Source of the DNA: Astrocystis sublimbata
Lineage: Eukaryota > Ascomycota > Sordariomycetes > Xylariales > Xylariaceae
Assembly (NCBI GenBank): GCA_022453515.1
Contig: JAJNNY010000014.1
Coordinates: 186,001-250,000, forward strand
DNA length: 64,000 nucleotides
Reading direction: 5' to 3'
Shown here: positions 11,760-21,963 of the stretch, in pieces
Position numbering within the stretch: position 1 is the stretch's first letter
How the letters are laid out: each line of letters opens with the position of its first letter
The notes under the pieces: model-generated
Told to the model about the DNA's origin: nothing
The model's input: only the letters and a program-made list of their open reading frames with translations
Database searches by the model: none
Made by a program: the position numbers and the translations under genes

Positions 11760-14187
11760 TCCATTCAGCAATGGAGTCGAACAAGACGCAATGGCCCCAA
11801 GTATTGGTCATGCGCAATCAACCACATCCCCGAATCGTTCCTAGTAACATCGTTGAAAATGACGTTTCGGGCTATTTCCTTGCGTTTTCCCTTCTCTTCC
11901 GCGAGCTCATCTTTCGGCACATTCGGCACTCTCTCTTCAGCAGATGCTCAGCGACACTCTTCAGAAGACGCTATTCCTCAGATGCTATGCTCTGACGCCA
12001 TCGATGTCTCGCTTTTCTCAGAAACTCCAAAAAAAAAACCTCGCCTCTGAAAGTTCTCTGCTTGAAACCTTCTGACGACTCGAAGTCTGTCTCTCTGGTC
12101 TGATGTCATCTTGACCTTGTTCGAAGCTGTTCTTTGCACATTTCCTTTCCCCGTACGATACCCATGCCAGCTCCCTGGCCGCGCAGTCTATTTGGTTTGA
12201 TACTGTTTCAACCTTCTTGTCCTGTGCCCTGCTGTATCGGCTAGCTGCCGATCCGCAACCGGATGCTGTACTCGTTCTCACACAATGTTCGTTCAATCAT
12301 CTATGATTCGAAGCTCGAGTTCGAAACAAAGCTGTCCACCACAATTGCAACACTTGCTTTTTCGCCTTTGCTCACCACTTTTCACGTCAAAGTTGTTCGC
12401 AAGTCACACTCGTCATATCGGTCAGCCAGCGGCAACGCACCGAAGACGCTCTCGACTTTGCAACTTACCCCACTTGGCCGGAAACCCTATCTCTTGTCAT
12501 CTCTGGTCATCTGTGGTCATCTCTTGGCCCGCCTGCTTGCTGGGCTAGGCATCTTGCCGATCGACATCTGAGTGCTGGATGGATGGATGGATGGACTGAT
12601 TACAGTGGTCGGTGTTACCTTTGCACGTTTTTGTCAGAAGACTTGACATTTGCCTCGACGTCAGAATGCGTCGTCTGCCACGAAGTTCGTGGACTCTGGT
12701 CTGGATTGGACCCCCCCATAATACCCTCTGCCCCTAATGCTCCTAACCGAATAGAAATTGCTGGAAAATGGTGATAGAAAAAATGGGAATCTGGTTTCTT
12801 TGGTAAAAAAAAAAAGACGGTACCGTGGATTTGGGTTTCCCCCCTGGCTGGAAAAACCACTGCTTCTTGATTGGGTTTGGACTTAATGAAGACGTTGTCT
12901 CGCTTGTCACCTAGATAGAGTAGAATTGCCACAATTGATGAATGGTACCTACAACTGGTGGTTTTTTGCCCGTTGCTAATGATCGTGTGACTTGTCGAGA
13001 CTGTTCCATTGGTAATTCCACTATTCGATGCACTACTGTAACCTTAGTCTGTCGACTGACGGCAATATCCGGAGCTTTCAATACGGTAAGTTGTAATGCT
13101 TCTAGCCCTTCATCGATGACTGCCTGGCAATGGATGTTCTCAAACGGGTAGACGGCAAATGGAAAGATGCGAATCCAACCCCAAGAGTCATCAAGCCAAG
13201 AACCGCGCGCGCCAGTTGCGGTTAGAGACAGGGCATTGCTCATGTGCTGTGACATCACCCCCCACCATTCGCAAGGGTCGGCCAGCCAATATGAAATGGT
13301 GTATTCTTCGGATGAAGCGCTATGCGGATTTGACCTACATACAAACCTACAAGGTACAGTATTATATACAGTCTGACCTATGGTTCTTCAGGCACCGCTC
13401 GCCCCCGCCACCCCGACTGCGCTGCGCTGCGCCCTTCATTGCAGCCTGACGAACTCATTCGACGTGGAATGTTCTGCTGCGGGCCTGCTGCGGCAGCACT
13501 GTGTTTGCCCCCCAATAAGGTGGTCCTGATGGGGAGGTTTGGCTATGGGTGATGGGCGGAAAAGCGGTTGCTAGCGTAGTATTCATGGCTTCATCGTGCC
13601 GTTATGCCTTGCCCGCCTGCCAGCCAGAACAGAGGAGAGAGAAAGTGAGAGAGAGAAAAGAAGTAGGGTCGTGCTGGGCATAAGCAGATGTCACGTCACG
13701 ATGTACTCATATTAGTGGGAATCCTGATGTTCGTCCGTTTCGTTCAGGCATTATCTGGTAGTCCTATTCCTTTAAGTCCCCGATGGTGCCTGTTTCATTT
13801 AGAGGTTGGGATTCCTATCTTCATGCGTGACGTAGAAAATCCCGCTGCTTTTGACTTCGATAGAACACACATATATCTCATTTGAGTGAGAGCAACAGAG
13901 CGATATCAGCAGACCAGAACCGAGTTCTGTGAATCAGGTGGGGTCCGCCGAGACATTTCCATGGGATCGTGCAGCTGAGCATCCCATCCGACTGTCACAA
14001 CACCCGCAGTCATCAGGGACCGAAGTCACCCCACCACCATTGCTGATATACCTAGAGGCCGCATCCTCCTTACGAAACGAAACCTCAACGACGTCTGTTA
14101 CCATCCCATATACAATATTACCTACCAGAATTTTGATTTTATTACGAATAACATCCACGAGACATTCACAAGACAAGAGCACAAAAC
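11760..14187. other. Intergenic, no supported gene
   Basis: 2.4 kb. The first few hundred bases are probably 3' UTR. A TGGA tetranucleotide run lies at 12576-12595. The region before 14188 is the leader of the glycine-zipper gene. Open frames here are short, lack motifs and overlap on both strands. Confidence 0.5.
12576..12595. repeat. TGGA microsatellite (5 units)
   Basis: Perfect tandem TGGA tetranucleotide seen directly. Confidence 0.9.
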
Positions 14188-15159
14188 ATGTCACGATACG
14201 ACGACGGGTATCCCCCGCGCGGCCTCGCCGCCGACTACTACAACGCGCACCCAGCGGGCGGAGCAGACGCAGCTCCTCCCGCCTACCCCCAACAAGATGC
14301 AGGCCACACGGCGTACGAGACAAAGCCGCAAGCGAGACTTACCTACGAGCCGCTCGAGCCCTCCTACGACCAGCCGCGCTCCGATTCCAGAGGCTTATAT
14401 GTCCCCGAGTCGCGCTCGCGACCGCGCTCTCTACCTCCTCCACGCAGCGACTCTCGAGACAGGGCGTTAGTGCGCGGCGGCAATCGGTACGGCGACAGCG
14501 AGGACTCGGACTCGGACGACCGCGCGCGAACACCTCTCGACGGCGCCAAGAAGTTCGTCGACAACACCTTTACTTCTTCGACGACGGGGCTCGGCGTCGG
14601 AGTTCTCGGGGCGCTGGTCGGTGGACTCGCGGCTAGGGAAGCGGTCGATTATACGAGTAATAGACAGCATGGTCACGGCCATCGCAGCAGGAAAGAGGAC
14701 TTGGAGCAGCATAAGCGGAACCAGCTGATCGGGGCCGTGGTCGGAGCCGCTGTGGGCGCGCTGGGGGCCAATGCGGTGGAGAAGCGCATTGAGAAGAAGC
14801 GCGTCGAAGACGATATCACGCAGCGCAAGTGGGAGCGCAAGTGGCGCCGCCCGGAAGGCGATGCGGATGTCATTGAGAAGATGGAGGTTTATGCGCGGCC
14901 TAGGAGTAGGAGTCGCGGGTATAGCGGCGAGCGCAGGAGGGATTGGGATGAGCGGGATCGGCTTGGGGGTCCGAGGAGTCATAGTCGGAGTCGTCGCGGC
15001 GTTGAGCGCGAGGTCGATCCGGGCGCGAGGAGCTGGAGGAATGTCGAGGATTGGCTGTCGAATGAGGGCGAGGACGCGGAGAGGGAGAGGGATAGGGAAA
15101 GGGATAGGGATAGGCCGCGGTCGCGCAGGCAGCGGAGTCGGGACTCGTATCGGTATTAG
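14188..15159 (+). CDS. Glycine-zipper protein with RS/RD/RE-rich tails
   Basis: Single exon, 323 aa, with ATG in ACAAAACATGTC context. The N-terminus is Pro/Tyr/Ala-rich. A SEDSDSDD acidic stretch precedes two Gly/Ala-rich hydrophobic segments with small-xxx-small spacing: GLGVGVLGALVGGLAARE (about 133-150) and LIGAVVGAAVGALGANAVEKR (about 180-200). This is the glycine-zipper pattern. The C-terminal 110 residues consist largely of RSRS, RER and RDRDR dipeptides. Fungal proteins of this kind are common and uncharacterised; the zipper suggests membrane association or oligomerisation (inference). The gene is GC-rich with many overlapping open frames. This frame was chosen for its zipper, its clean start and its Kozak-like context. 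Confidence 0.85.
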   Translation: MSRYDDGYPPRGLAADYYNAHPAGGADAAPPAYPQQDAGHTAYETKPQARLTYEPLEPSYDQPRSDSRGLYVPESRSRPRSLPPPRSDSRDRALVRGGNRYGDSEDSDSDDRARTPLDGAKKFVDNTFTSSTTGLGVGVLGALVGGLAAREAVDYTSNRQHGHGHRSRKEDLEQHKRNQLIGAVVGAAVGALGANAVEKRIEKKRVEDDITQRKWERKWRRPEGDADVIEKMEVYARPRSRSRGYSGERRRDWDERDRLGGPRSHSRSRRGVEREVDPGARSWRNVEDWLSNEGEDAERERDRERDRDRPRSRRQRSRDSYRY

Positions 15160-15714
15160 GGGGGAGGAATGGCTGTTGTTTTGGAGACGCTGTGTATGTT
15201 ATGTATACCCTTGGAGCTGGAGATGATGCATTCGAAGGTTGGAGGAGGAGATGTCTCGAAGACTGGAAATGGCGTAATTGGCGATACAGAGCTGGATGGA
15301 TGATTTAGCGCTGAAGGCAAGGACTCGGTTGGGATTTATTTGCTTCGGGGCCTCGGTATTGTATTTCCCAGCACATAGAGAGGATCATCATTATTACATA
15401 ATGCTGTTATTTGCTCAGCGGACCCTTTCCATATGGTTTTTTTTTTTGGCTGCAACATCTTGCGGTCTATCCACAGAGATTGACGGAGGGACTGGGTACC
15501 TTTCTGGCGGCATGCTACAAACTCAGGAGCGTTCTTCAATCAAACATACCAGTGATACAAAGTTAGAGAACGAAGTTTGTTGATGAATTGCAGCTAAGTA
15601 CCTAAGGTAGCTAGCTCTGCGAATCAGACTCAGTGAAGCAATTGTACAAAACCTGCCTAGCTGCCATCTGCCACGGGGTACATACCATGAGGGTTAACCC
15701 ACTTTACTACCAAA

Positions 15715-15890
15715 ACTCACTATGTTCACTATCATTTTAAGTTGCTAAACCTTGTTGAAATAAATCACAAAAATATCTATCTAATAGTTTAAAACTTAAA
15801 TACTAATATTCTCGAGGTTAATTATATTTACTTTGTGTTATTATTTAATGGTTAATCATTAGATAACTGTGTTCCAATTCCTCATATATT
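15715..15890. other. AT-rich island, possible RIP-degraded relic
   Basis: By eye about three quarters A+T and rich in TpA, against more balanced flanks. In Pezizomycotina such islands often come from repeat-induced point mutation of old transposons, but no element-specific sequence remains that I can recognise. Confidence 0.45.
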
Positions 15891-16182
15891 TCTGGTGGGG
15901 CGCCTTAAACGCGTTTAACCCCTAGGGTGTAGGCAACCCCTGCATTGTGCCTAACCTGATGGTCAGAATGTCTGAGGCATTCACTACGATATACGTATGT
16001 ACTGATACCTTAAGGTGCGTGTGTCTTTAGACAGGTGCTAGCGCCCTAGTAGGTACTCGGTACAATCCTCACAACACCTAGGGTGCTCGGACTCAAGCCA
16101 TCTAGCACCAGCTTAACAGGCGGGACAGGTTCATTTTCAACCTTGCAGTCCATCGATGGTTTATGAGACATGGCAAACTGTT

Positions 16183-16203
16183 CAAGGTTATTAGGTAACC
16201 TTG
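16183..16203. repeat. Inverted repeat, 8-bp arms, 5-nt loop
   Basis: CAAGGTTA at 16183-16190 pairs with TAACCTTG at 16196-16203. Function unknown. Confidence 0.7.
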
Positions 16204-16560
16204 AGGACTCACTCATTTCCTAGGCCCCTACCTAGGTAATAAGGTAGTGCAAGTGCAAGTGCAACCATTGCCAGTTGCTGCCCGTCTCACCACTGCCGAA
16301 TCCCGATGAAGGTCGTGCTTTCGTTCCTCTGGACACGATACACCAGCAGCTGCCCTGAGAACATCTCAGATGCACAGCACACACAGCACACACTGCATAC
16401 TATCTCATCAGTTTCATGGATTGCACCTTCCCCTCGCCTGCTGCTACTATCTAGCAACCTAGATATCGCCGGCGCTGTCTGTCACTTTAGCTAAAGTTGT
16501 CATTCTTCTGCTGCCCGTATCACCAAGCCTGCCTTATTTACATGAGCTACAGCTGCCAGC

Positions 16561-18091
16561 ATGTCGTCGACCGTCCCCGCCAATTCCCCTGCTACGGGAG
16601 GCCGTGGCAGCGACGACGACGACGACGACGACGATCTGTCCATCACCTCCAGCTATGCTGGCGATAATGACTCGGAGAAAGAATGGGAGGTCGATGATAT
16701 TCTGGCCGAACGACAGCATCCTAGTCATCGCGGCGCTATGCAGTATCTCATCAGATGGCAAGGATTCGAGCTCCAAGACTGCACTTGGGAACCTATAGAG
16801 AATCTCGGTGATGGCCTGCTCAGTAAATGGGATGAGAACAAAGCCGAGATAGAGTCGGGATCTCGCCAATCCTTCGATCTCGCCACCTTGGACGCCGCAC
16901 TGGCTGCGAGGGCCCAGAGGCACGCGAGACGTAACGCCAAACGCCGACGACTCGGTCTGCCTTTAACGCCACCATTCCCACCCAAGAGAAAAAAAGACCG
17001 TGGCACTTCAGTAGGCACTTCAGTAGCCTCGCCCTCTGTTCTCAACGTTTCTGATTCTGATGATGAGGCCCGGGAAGTGGTTGATATTGACCATGATATT
17101 GACCATGGTAAGACTCCGTCAACGGCCAGAGCAGCAACAACCACCACCAAAACAAGTACGCCAAAACTGCCTCTACCCACGCCCAAAGGATCAAAAACGC
17201 CCAAGAAGGTGGCCAAGCAGAAAACCTTTATTGGCATCCCATCGCAGTCACAGAAGGATGTCAATAAGTCACGGAGCGCGGGGGCTAGTCAAGATCATCC
17301 GCATCCTTTACCACCCCTTAAAACCTCCACGAAAGCTTCTATATCACGCTCCTCGTCAGCTGCTTCCTCGCCAACAGTGGGTGAGTCTACTCACAGAAAG
17401 ACGGGAGGCACCGTAACTGGTTACGTCGGCACAGCTGGCAGGAAAACCGCCTTTCGGCCTAACGCCGCCAAAATGCCGGCCCAGAATGCTTCTGTCACCA
17501 CCCACAAGACACCTTCAACTGCAAAGAGCTCAGATAAACCCACCTCGGCGCCGGATGAGAGCGCAAAAGCCAATCGGCTTACTGCGACTAGAACTCGAAA
17601 GCCTTTGCCAACCTCATCGACGAACAACGTGTTCACAAGCGGGGCCAGATCGCGCAAAAAACGAAGCAACCTGGGTGATGTCATGGCCGACCCATCAAAA
17701 CAACCTAAAGCTTTTCCCAACATGCGTATCACTAACCTGGCGAGAAAGAGGGGGATTGAGAGGGGGGAGGCCGTGGGCGCCTTGTCCTCGATACCTAAAG
17801 GGCTGCTTCTTGACAATGAGCAGCCGAGTGAGGGCTCGAGGAGGCCAAGCCAGGCTTTGCCCCCTTCCACTTCTTCGTTGCAGAATGAAGAGACGCCGAA
17901 TCCGCCTGTTTCGCCTGCTGAGCCAGAGCCTACACCAGACGTCAGGCCTCAGCCATCCGCAGACCCCACTATTCAGACAGGCGTTGACGAGCTGCTTAAT
18001 TTAAAGCCCAAAAAGTCTGTTCACTTCACGGAAGAGAACGATGACGTATGGGACGGTACAATGGATGGCCTATTTTCCGGCGACACCGAAG

Positions 18092-18129
<38 letters not shown>

Positions 18130-20952
18130 CGCGATTCTGACAAGACCCCGATTGTAGACAAAGAGATACCTGCTGCTACCAAGACACTACAGCTTGCAGC
18201 ATATCAAGAACATGTGCAAACACGTACCACCATTCAGAAGCTCGTCAGGTTTGGAGTTGCAGAGCCAATTGAAGTTGGGTTCACTAGTATTGATCGACAT
18301 ACTGCGGCTTGGTTGACCGCCTTCAAGGCCATTGAGGTGCTCCACCTCAAGCACACTTGCACATCTTATCACCTCCGTAGCCAGGTGTATATGTTTATGG
18401 AGGAGAAGCTCTCATTTGGCACGATTGAAGCTACTGCAACTGAACACGATGCTGCCGTGAAAAATGTCGCAGTATCCCTTCAACGAAAAGCAATAGGCCT
18501 ACATTTCGTTGCCCGTGAGTATTCGGTTTTAGTTTATGCGACAGACAGCGATGACTGGGACTGGCTTCGCCTTGGAACTAAGTCGTCGACCCCTGGTTCT
18601 CCTTTGCGGTATTGCATCTATAAGTCGCCTCATTCCCTTGAGGCCTACCCCTCAGATTTCTATGACCAGCCTCGAGCTTTCAGGAATCTCCTTCACCCGA
18701 ACGGGATCAATGATTCAAAGCTCATAGGACTACTGACTGGACTTGGCTCTGCAGATTTACTGCCACAAGATGCCAGGTTTGTGAATAAGCAAACCTTCAT
18801 GTTATTGATTCCCATAAAGGCGCGCCAATTGCTAGCGACACTTATGGCCTGGTTACGTAAGTTTCTAAGTATGCCAGTGTCGCGCACTGAGGTAGATGCT
18901 AATCGTACCACAACAAGGTGTCCACCATCAAGATCGGCCGATATTCACTGTCGAACAGTCGAATAGTTGGCGCTTGTTTCATGAAGATGTACAAGCTGGT
19001 GCTGGGGGGACGATCATTTCCCATGCGAATTTCACCAAATGGAACTTGAAGAAAATCCCATATTTATGGCGCATGCTCGAGGATGGGAGGTACACATTCT
19101 GGCATCTGGAGACAGGGGAGCATAAACAGCCACAGTATCCCTCGGACACAACTGCGACCAGTGAACCAGGAACACTTCAGCTGACAAGGCTGTTCCCCTT
19201 CGGTCGAGCATTCCTCATCACACCAAGCTTCGTAATTTCTGATCCCACGAGGCTCTGTATGTTTTTGCGATGGTTCCAACAATATGCGCATAATCCGGGT
19301 CACATCATCGTGACTTGCCATGACTTTCCCCTTTTTTTGAAGAATATCATAGATGAGAAACAGAGAGAGCACGACACCTTGAAACGGGTTAACAACGGCA
19401 ACGACAGTCTGGACAAACATCTTCTGAAAATTGGTCGAAGTCAACAAGATATCTGCGATCATCTCGAGGCTTTGCAGCTTCTTCAAGGAATAATGGAGAC
19501 ATTTGGAGACGAGGAGAGAAGCGAAGGTAAGAAGCACAGTGTGCTACGAAGTATACTTCTTCTTCCAGCCTATTTACTCGCCTTGAAATTCTAATAAATG
19601 CTTCGTCAGAAATTCGGAAAGTTCACTGGCTTAGCGAAGTGATTGATCCAAACGATGAACAGAGTTTGGTCAATGCCTTCTGCTGGTGGACTCAATTGAA
19701 ATGTGATCGGTATCGAAGATTCTACGTTCTGGGCTCGGATCCAAACAAAATTCATCGAGCATATCGCTATCTTGAGATTCCAAGATATCGCGATACAGAG
19801 CACAGCGATCCAGACGTAGCCCGTATCCTGGCAGCGGCAGAAATTCAGAAAGAGCCCCATCAGCCCGAATTCCCGACCGACATTGCTTGGGGCGGAGGCA
19901 TCGGCGAACGGCGGACTTCCACCTCCGAAGCAGCATTTAGGTTTCCGGGAACACTTTTACCCACGGATAGTGTCCATCAGTTGCAAGAGTGGATGGACAA
20001 CAACCAGTATCCGGGTTTTACTTTTCTTCGTCTCCACGCACAGCCTGTTTCTTGGACGGATCAGAAAATGGCAGCCCAATTCGGTGATCAAAATGCCAGG
20101 TATTTTGACAGCTTCAGTGATTGGCTTAGGGCCGCGCCAGTTTTTCAGAGAAAGTGTAACACCTGGCTGGGTCTTTTTTATACCATCACCGATAACTGGG
20201 ATGAATTTACGCCGAAGCGTCAATACGAGCGACACCCATGGATTGCGATACTCAGGCCCAAAAATTGCCATATGATTACAAAGGAGGGGGAGTTTGAAAC
20301 CTTTGAACTTCTGATCTGGGATATAGCAGCAACAGATAGGGGAAGATTCGGGGATTGCTTGCTAGACATGCAACGCCAGCTGATCGATCACGTCCATGAG
20401 CATATTACCGATTACTATCCTGGGCACCCTCTATCAGATGTATGGTATGGCAGCGCTACCAGCCTCTTTATTGGCCCCCAGGACAATCCTCTAGATATAA
20501 CCTGTCGACGGATCTTGGAATTGTACAATAACACCAGACAAGAACTAGCGCCTTTCAATGTCGCAATGTGGGAAAAATGGACGGCTATCGATCGGCGACG
20601 ATGGGAGGCTGGCACGTCTCCCATGGCCCTGAAGACGAAGCCCAAACAGAAGGCCATCGAATTTTCCCTGGAGCGGGTACCACAAACTGAGGAGGATCTA
20701 CTCAAGCCCGAGAAAGTGATATGGCATCCTGTCAGTGGGGAGAAAAAGGACCCTGGGACGAAATGTCTCAACGACCTCCACGAGGCGTGCTTGAAGGCTC
20801 GTCTCAAGGACCCGCAATGCGACTACATTCGGTACCAGTACCGCTCGACGGTGGATTGGTGGGCAGACCAGGTGGCAGAGGGTCGATACTACGGCTATGT
20901 CTGCGTGGGTGCGGCTGCAAAGCTAATGGAGCGGCTGATCAAGTCCAAATAA
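16561..20952 (+). CDS. Chromodomain protein (1415 aa)
   Basis: Three exons, 16561-18856, 18918-19526 and 19610-20952; both introns are gt..ag in phase 1. A run of eight Asp lies at residues 18-25. The chromodomain spans about 41-97 (EWEVDDILAE, YLIRWQGFE, CTWEPIENL), with W42, W66 and F69 in the positions of the methyl-lysine aromatic cage. A long Ser/Pro/Lys-rich linker with basic patches follows, then a 12-Gln tract, then about 850 residues of folded sequence (ILHL-type helices, WLGLFYTITDNWDEFTP, YRSTVDWWADQVAEG). I cannot assign that part. Chromodomains read H3K9me or H3K27me, so a heterochromatin role is inferred. The large C-terminus recalls fission-yeast Chp1 only in overall plan; I see no proof of a PIN fold. 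An AATAAA at 21038-21043 is a candidate polyadenylation signal. Confidence 0.9.
18094..18129 (+). repeat. CAA12 tract encoding polyglutamine
   Basis: Twelve uninterrupted CAA codons inside the chromodomain gene. Pure-codon runs of this kind are typically length-polymorphic. Confidence 0.95.
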
Positions 20953-21074
20953 TCCAGGAAATGTACTGTTAGGGAAGATACATGTGACTGTGTCGCACAC
21001 GCGCAATACCGTCACAGGGTACCTGGATAGGTTATAAAATAAAGGGGGGTTCCGCTATAAGGCTGAGCCGACAC

Positions 21075-21091
21075 CCCTAACCCTAACCCTA
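21075..21091. repeat. Interstitial telomeric repeat (CCCTAA)2CCCTA
   Basis: CCCTAACCCTAACCCTA matches the fungal telomere repeat TTAGGG on the minus strand. It lies 122 bases after the stop of the chromodomain gene, far from any chromosome end visible here. Confidence 0.85.
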
Positions 21092-21644
21092 TACCTAAGT
21101 ATCCATGTACTGCCATGCTGTGCATCGTAATCAAGGATCGCTCTGTAGAAATGCACAGTTGAAGCTTTTCATTTCAGGCCATCGTATCTCATTAATGACG
21201 CATAGAAACCTTTCTAGGCGGAGGCGAACTCTGTGTCGAGTGGAACCGCATCAGAGTGTTGGAGTATAGCAGTAGTCACGTAGTCACATAGTCAAGTAGT
21301 AGGGTAAGGGGTGAGAAAGGGCGGGGGGGGTCAATTCTGCAAATTCCTGGGCCACTCCCCAAGAGTCAGTTTATCAGCTCGTGGTTGACCAACTCGCGCC
21401 TGTGTACCCGTTGAGCTTCTGGTGCCCCGTATCCGGACACTATACCTACAATTAAGCGTACATCTTGACCTACATAGAGTTAGTTTCCTTTCTGAGGGTG
21501 GCGTCAACTTGTCAAGAAACCTCACTCTTGCATTACGCTGAGGACACAGTTGCAGGAACGTTAATGTACGAGTTCAGCATAGATACCTAAATACGACGCG
21601 TCCTCTGTTCCGACTCGCCAGCAGGGTAGACAGAAACCTAGGTC

Positions 21645-21652
21645 TATATAAG
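21645..21652 (+). promoter_or_regulatory. Candidate TATA box
   Basis: TATATAAG about 310 bases before the ATG at 21964; the distance requires a leader of about 280 nt. Confidence 0.4.
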
Positions 21653-21963
21653 TGCATCACGACACTCGCCCTTACTCGCCCCTCCTAGATTTTTATTCTC
21701 CATCCTCTAAGCATTTGCCCCTTACCATTTCGTTACTTCCTGCTGTGTACGATTATGTACACTACCAGCAACGCAAATTCTAAACCCGTTTGAAGTCGCG
21801 GTCGCTCCGTCCGTTCCCCAATCTCGACAAGCAAGCACCTTCGGGCGCGGGCAGTTGTCTGTATAGTATTTCCCTGTTAAGGTGCCCGTCCCTCAGGTGG
21901 CGATACTGTATCATCAGCAGTCCCTTTGAACGTCCCATTACAAGAATACAGAACTGGGGCAAC

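Larger units (their letters stand above)
15160..16560. other. Intergenic with AT-rich island
   Basis: 1.4 kb without a supported gene. It holds the AT-rich block at about 15715-15890, several short palindromes (AAACGCGTTT at about 15909-15918) and an inverted repeat at 16183-16203. The final 250 bases are probably the leader of the chromodomain gene. Confidence 0.6.
20953..21963. other. Intergenic with interstitial telomere-type repeat
   Basis: Contains a candidate AATAAA at 21038, the CCCTAA repeat at 21075-21091 and a TATATAAG at 21645-21652 upstream of the next gene. No gene seen. Confidence 0.6.

Noticed and set aside
13688..13885. 65-codon ATG frame with a hydrophobic N-terminus
   Set aside because: Weak composition, no recognisable motif; it lies in the upstream region of the glycine-zipper gene.
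14771..15226. Alternative long frame overlapping the glycine-zipper gene
   Set aside because: Arg/Gly/Ser/Ile-biased shadow frame caused by high GC; the accepted frame has the zipper and a proper start.
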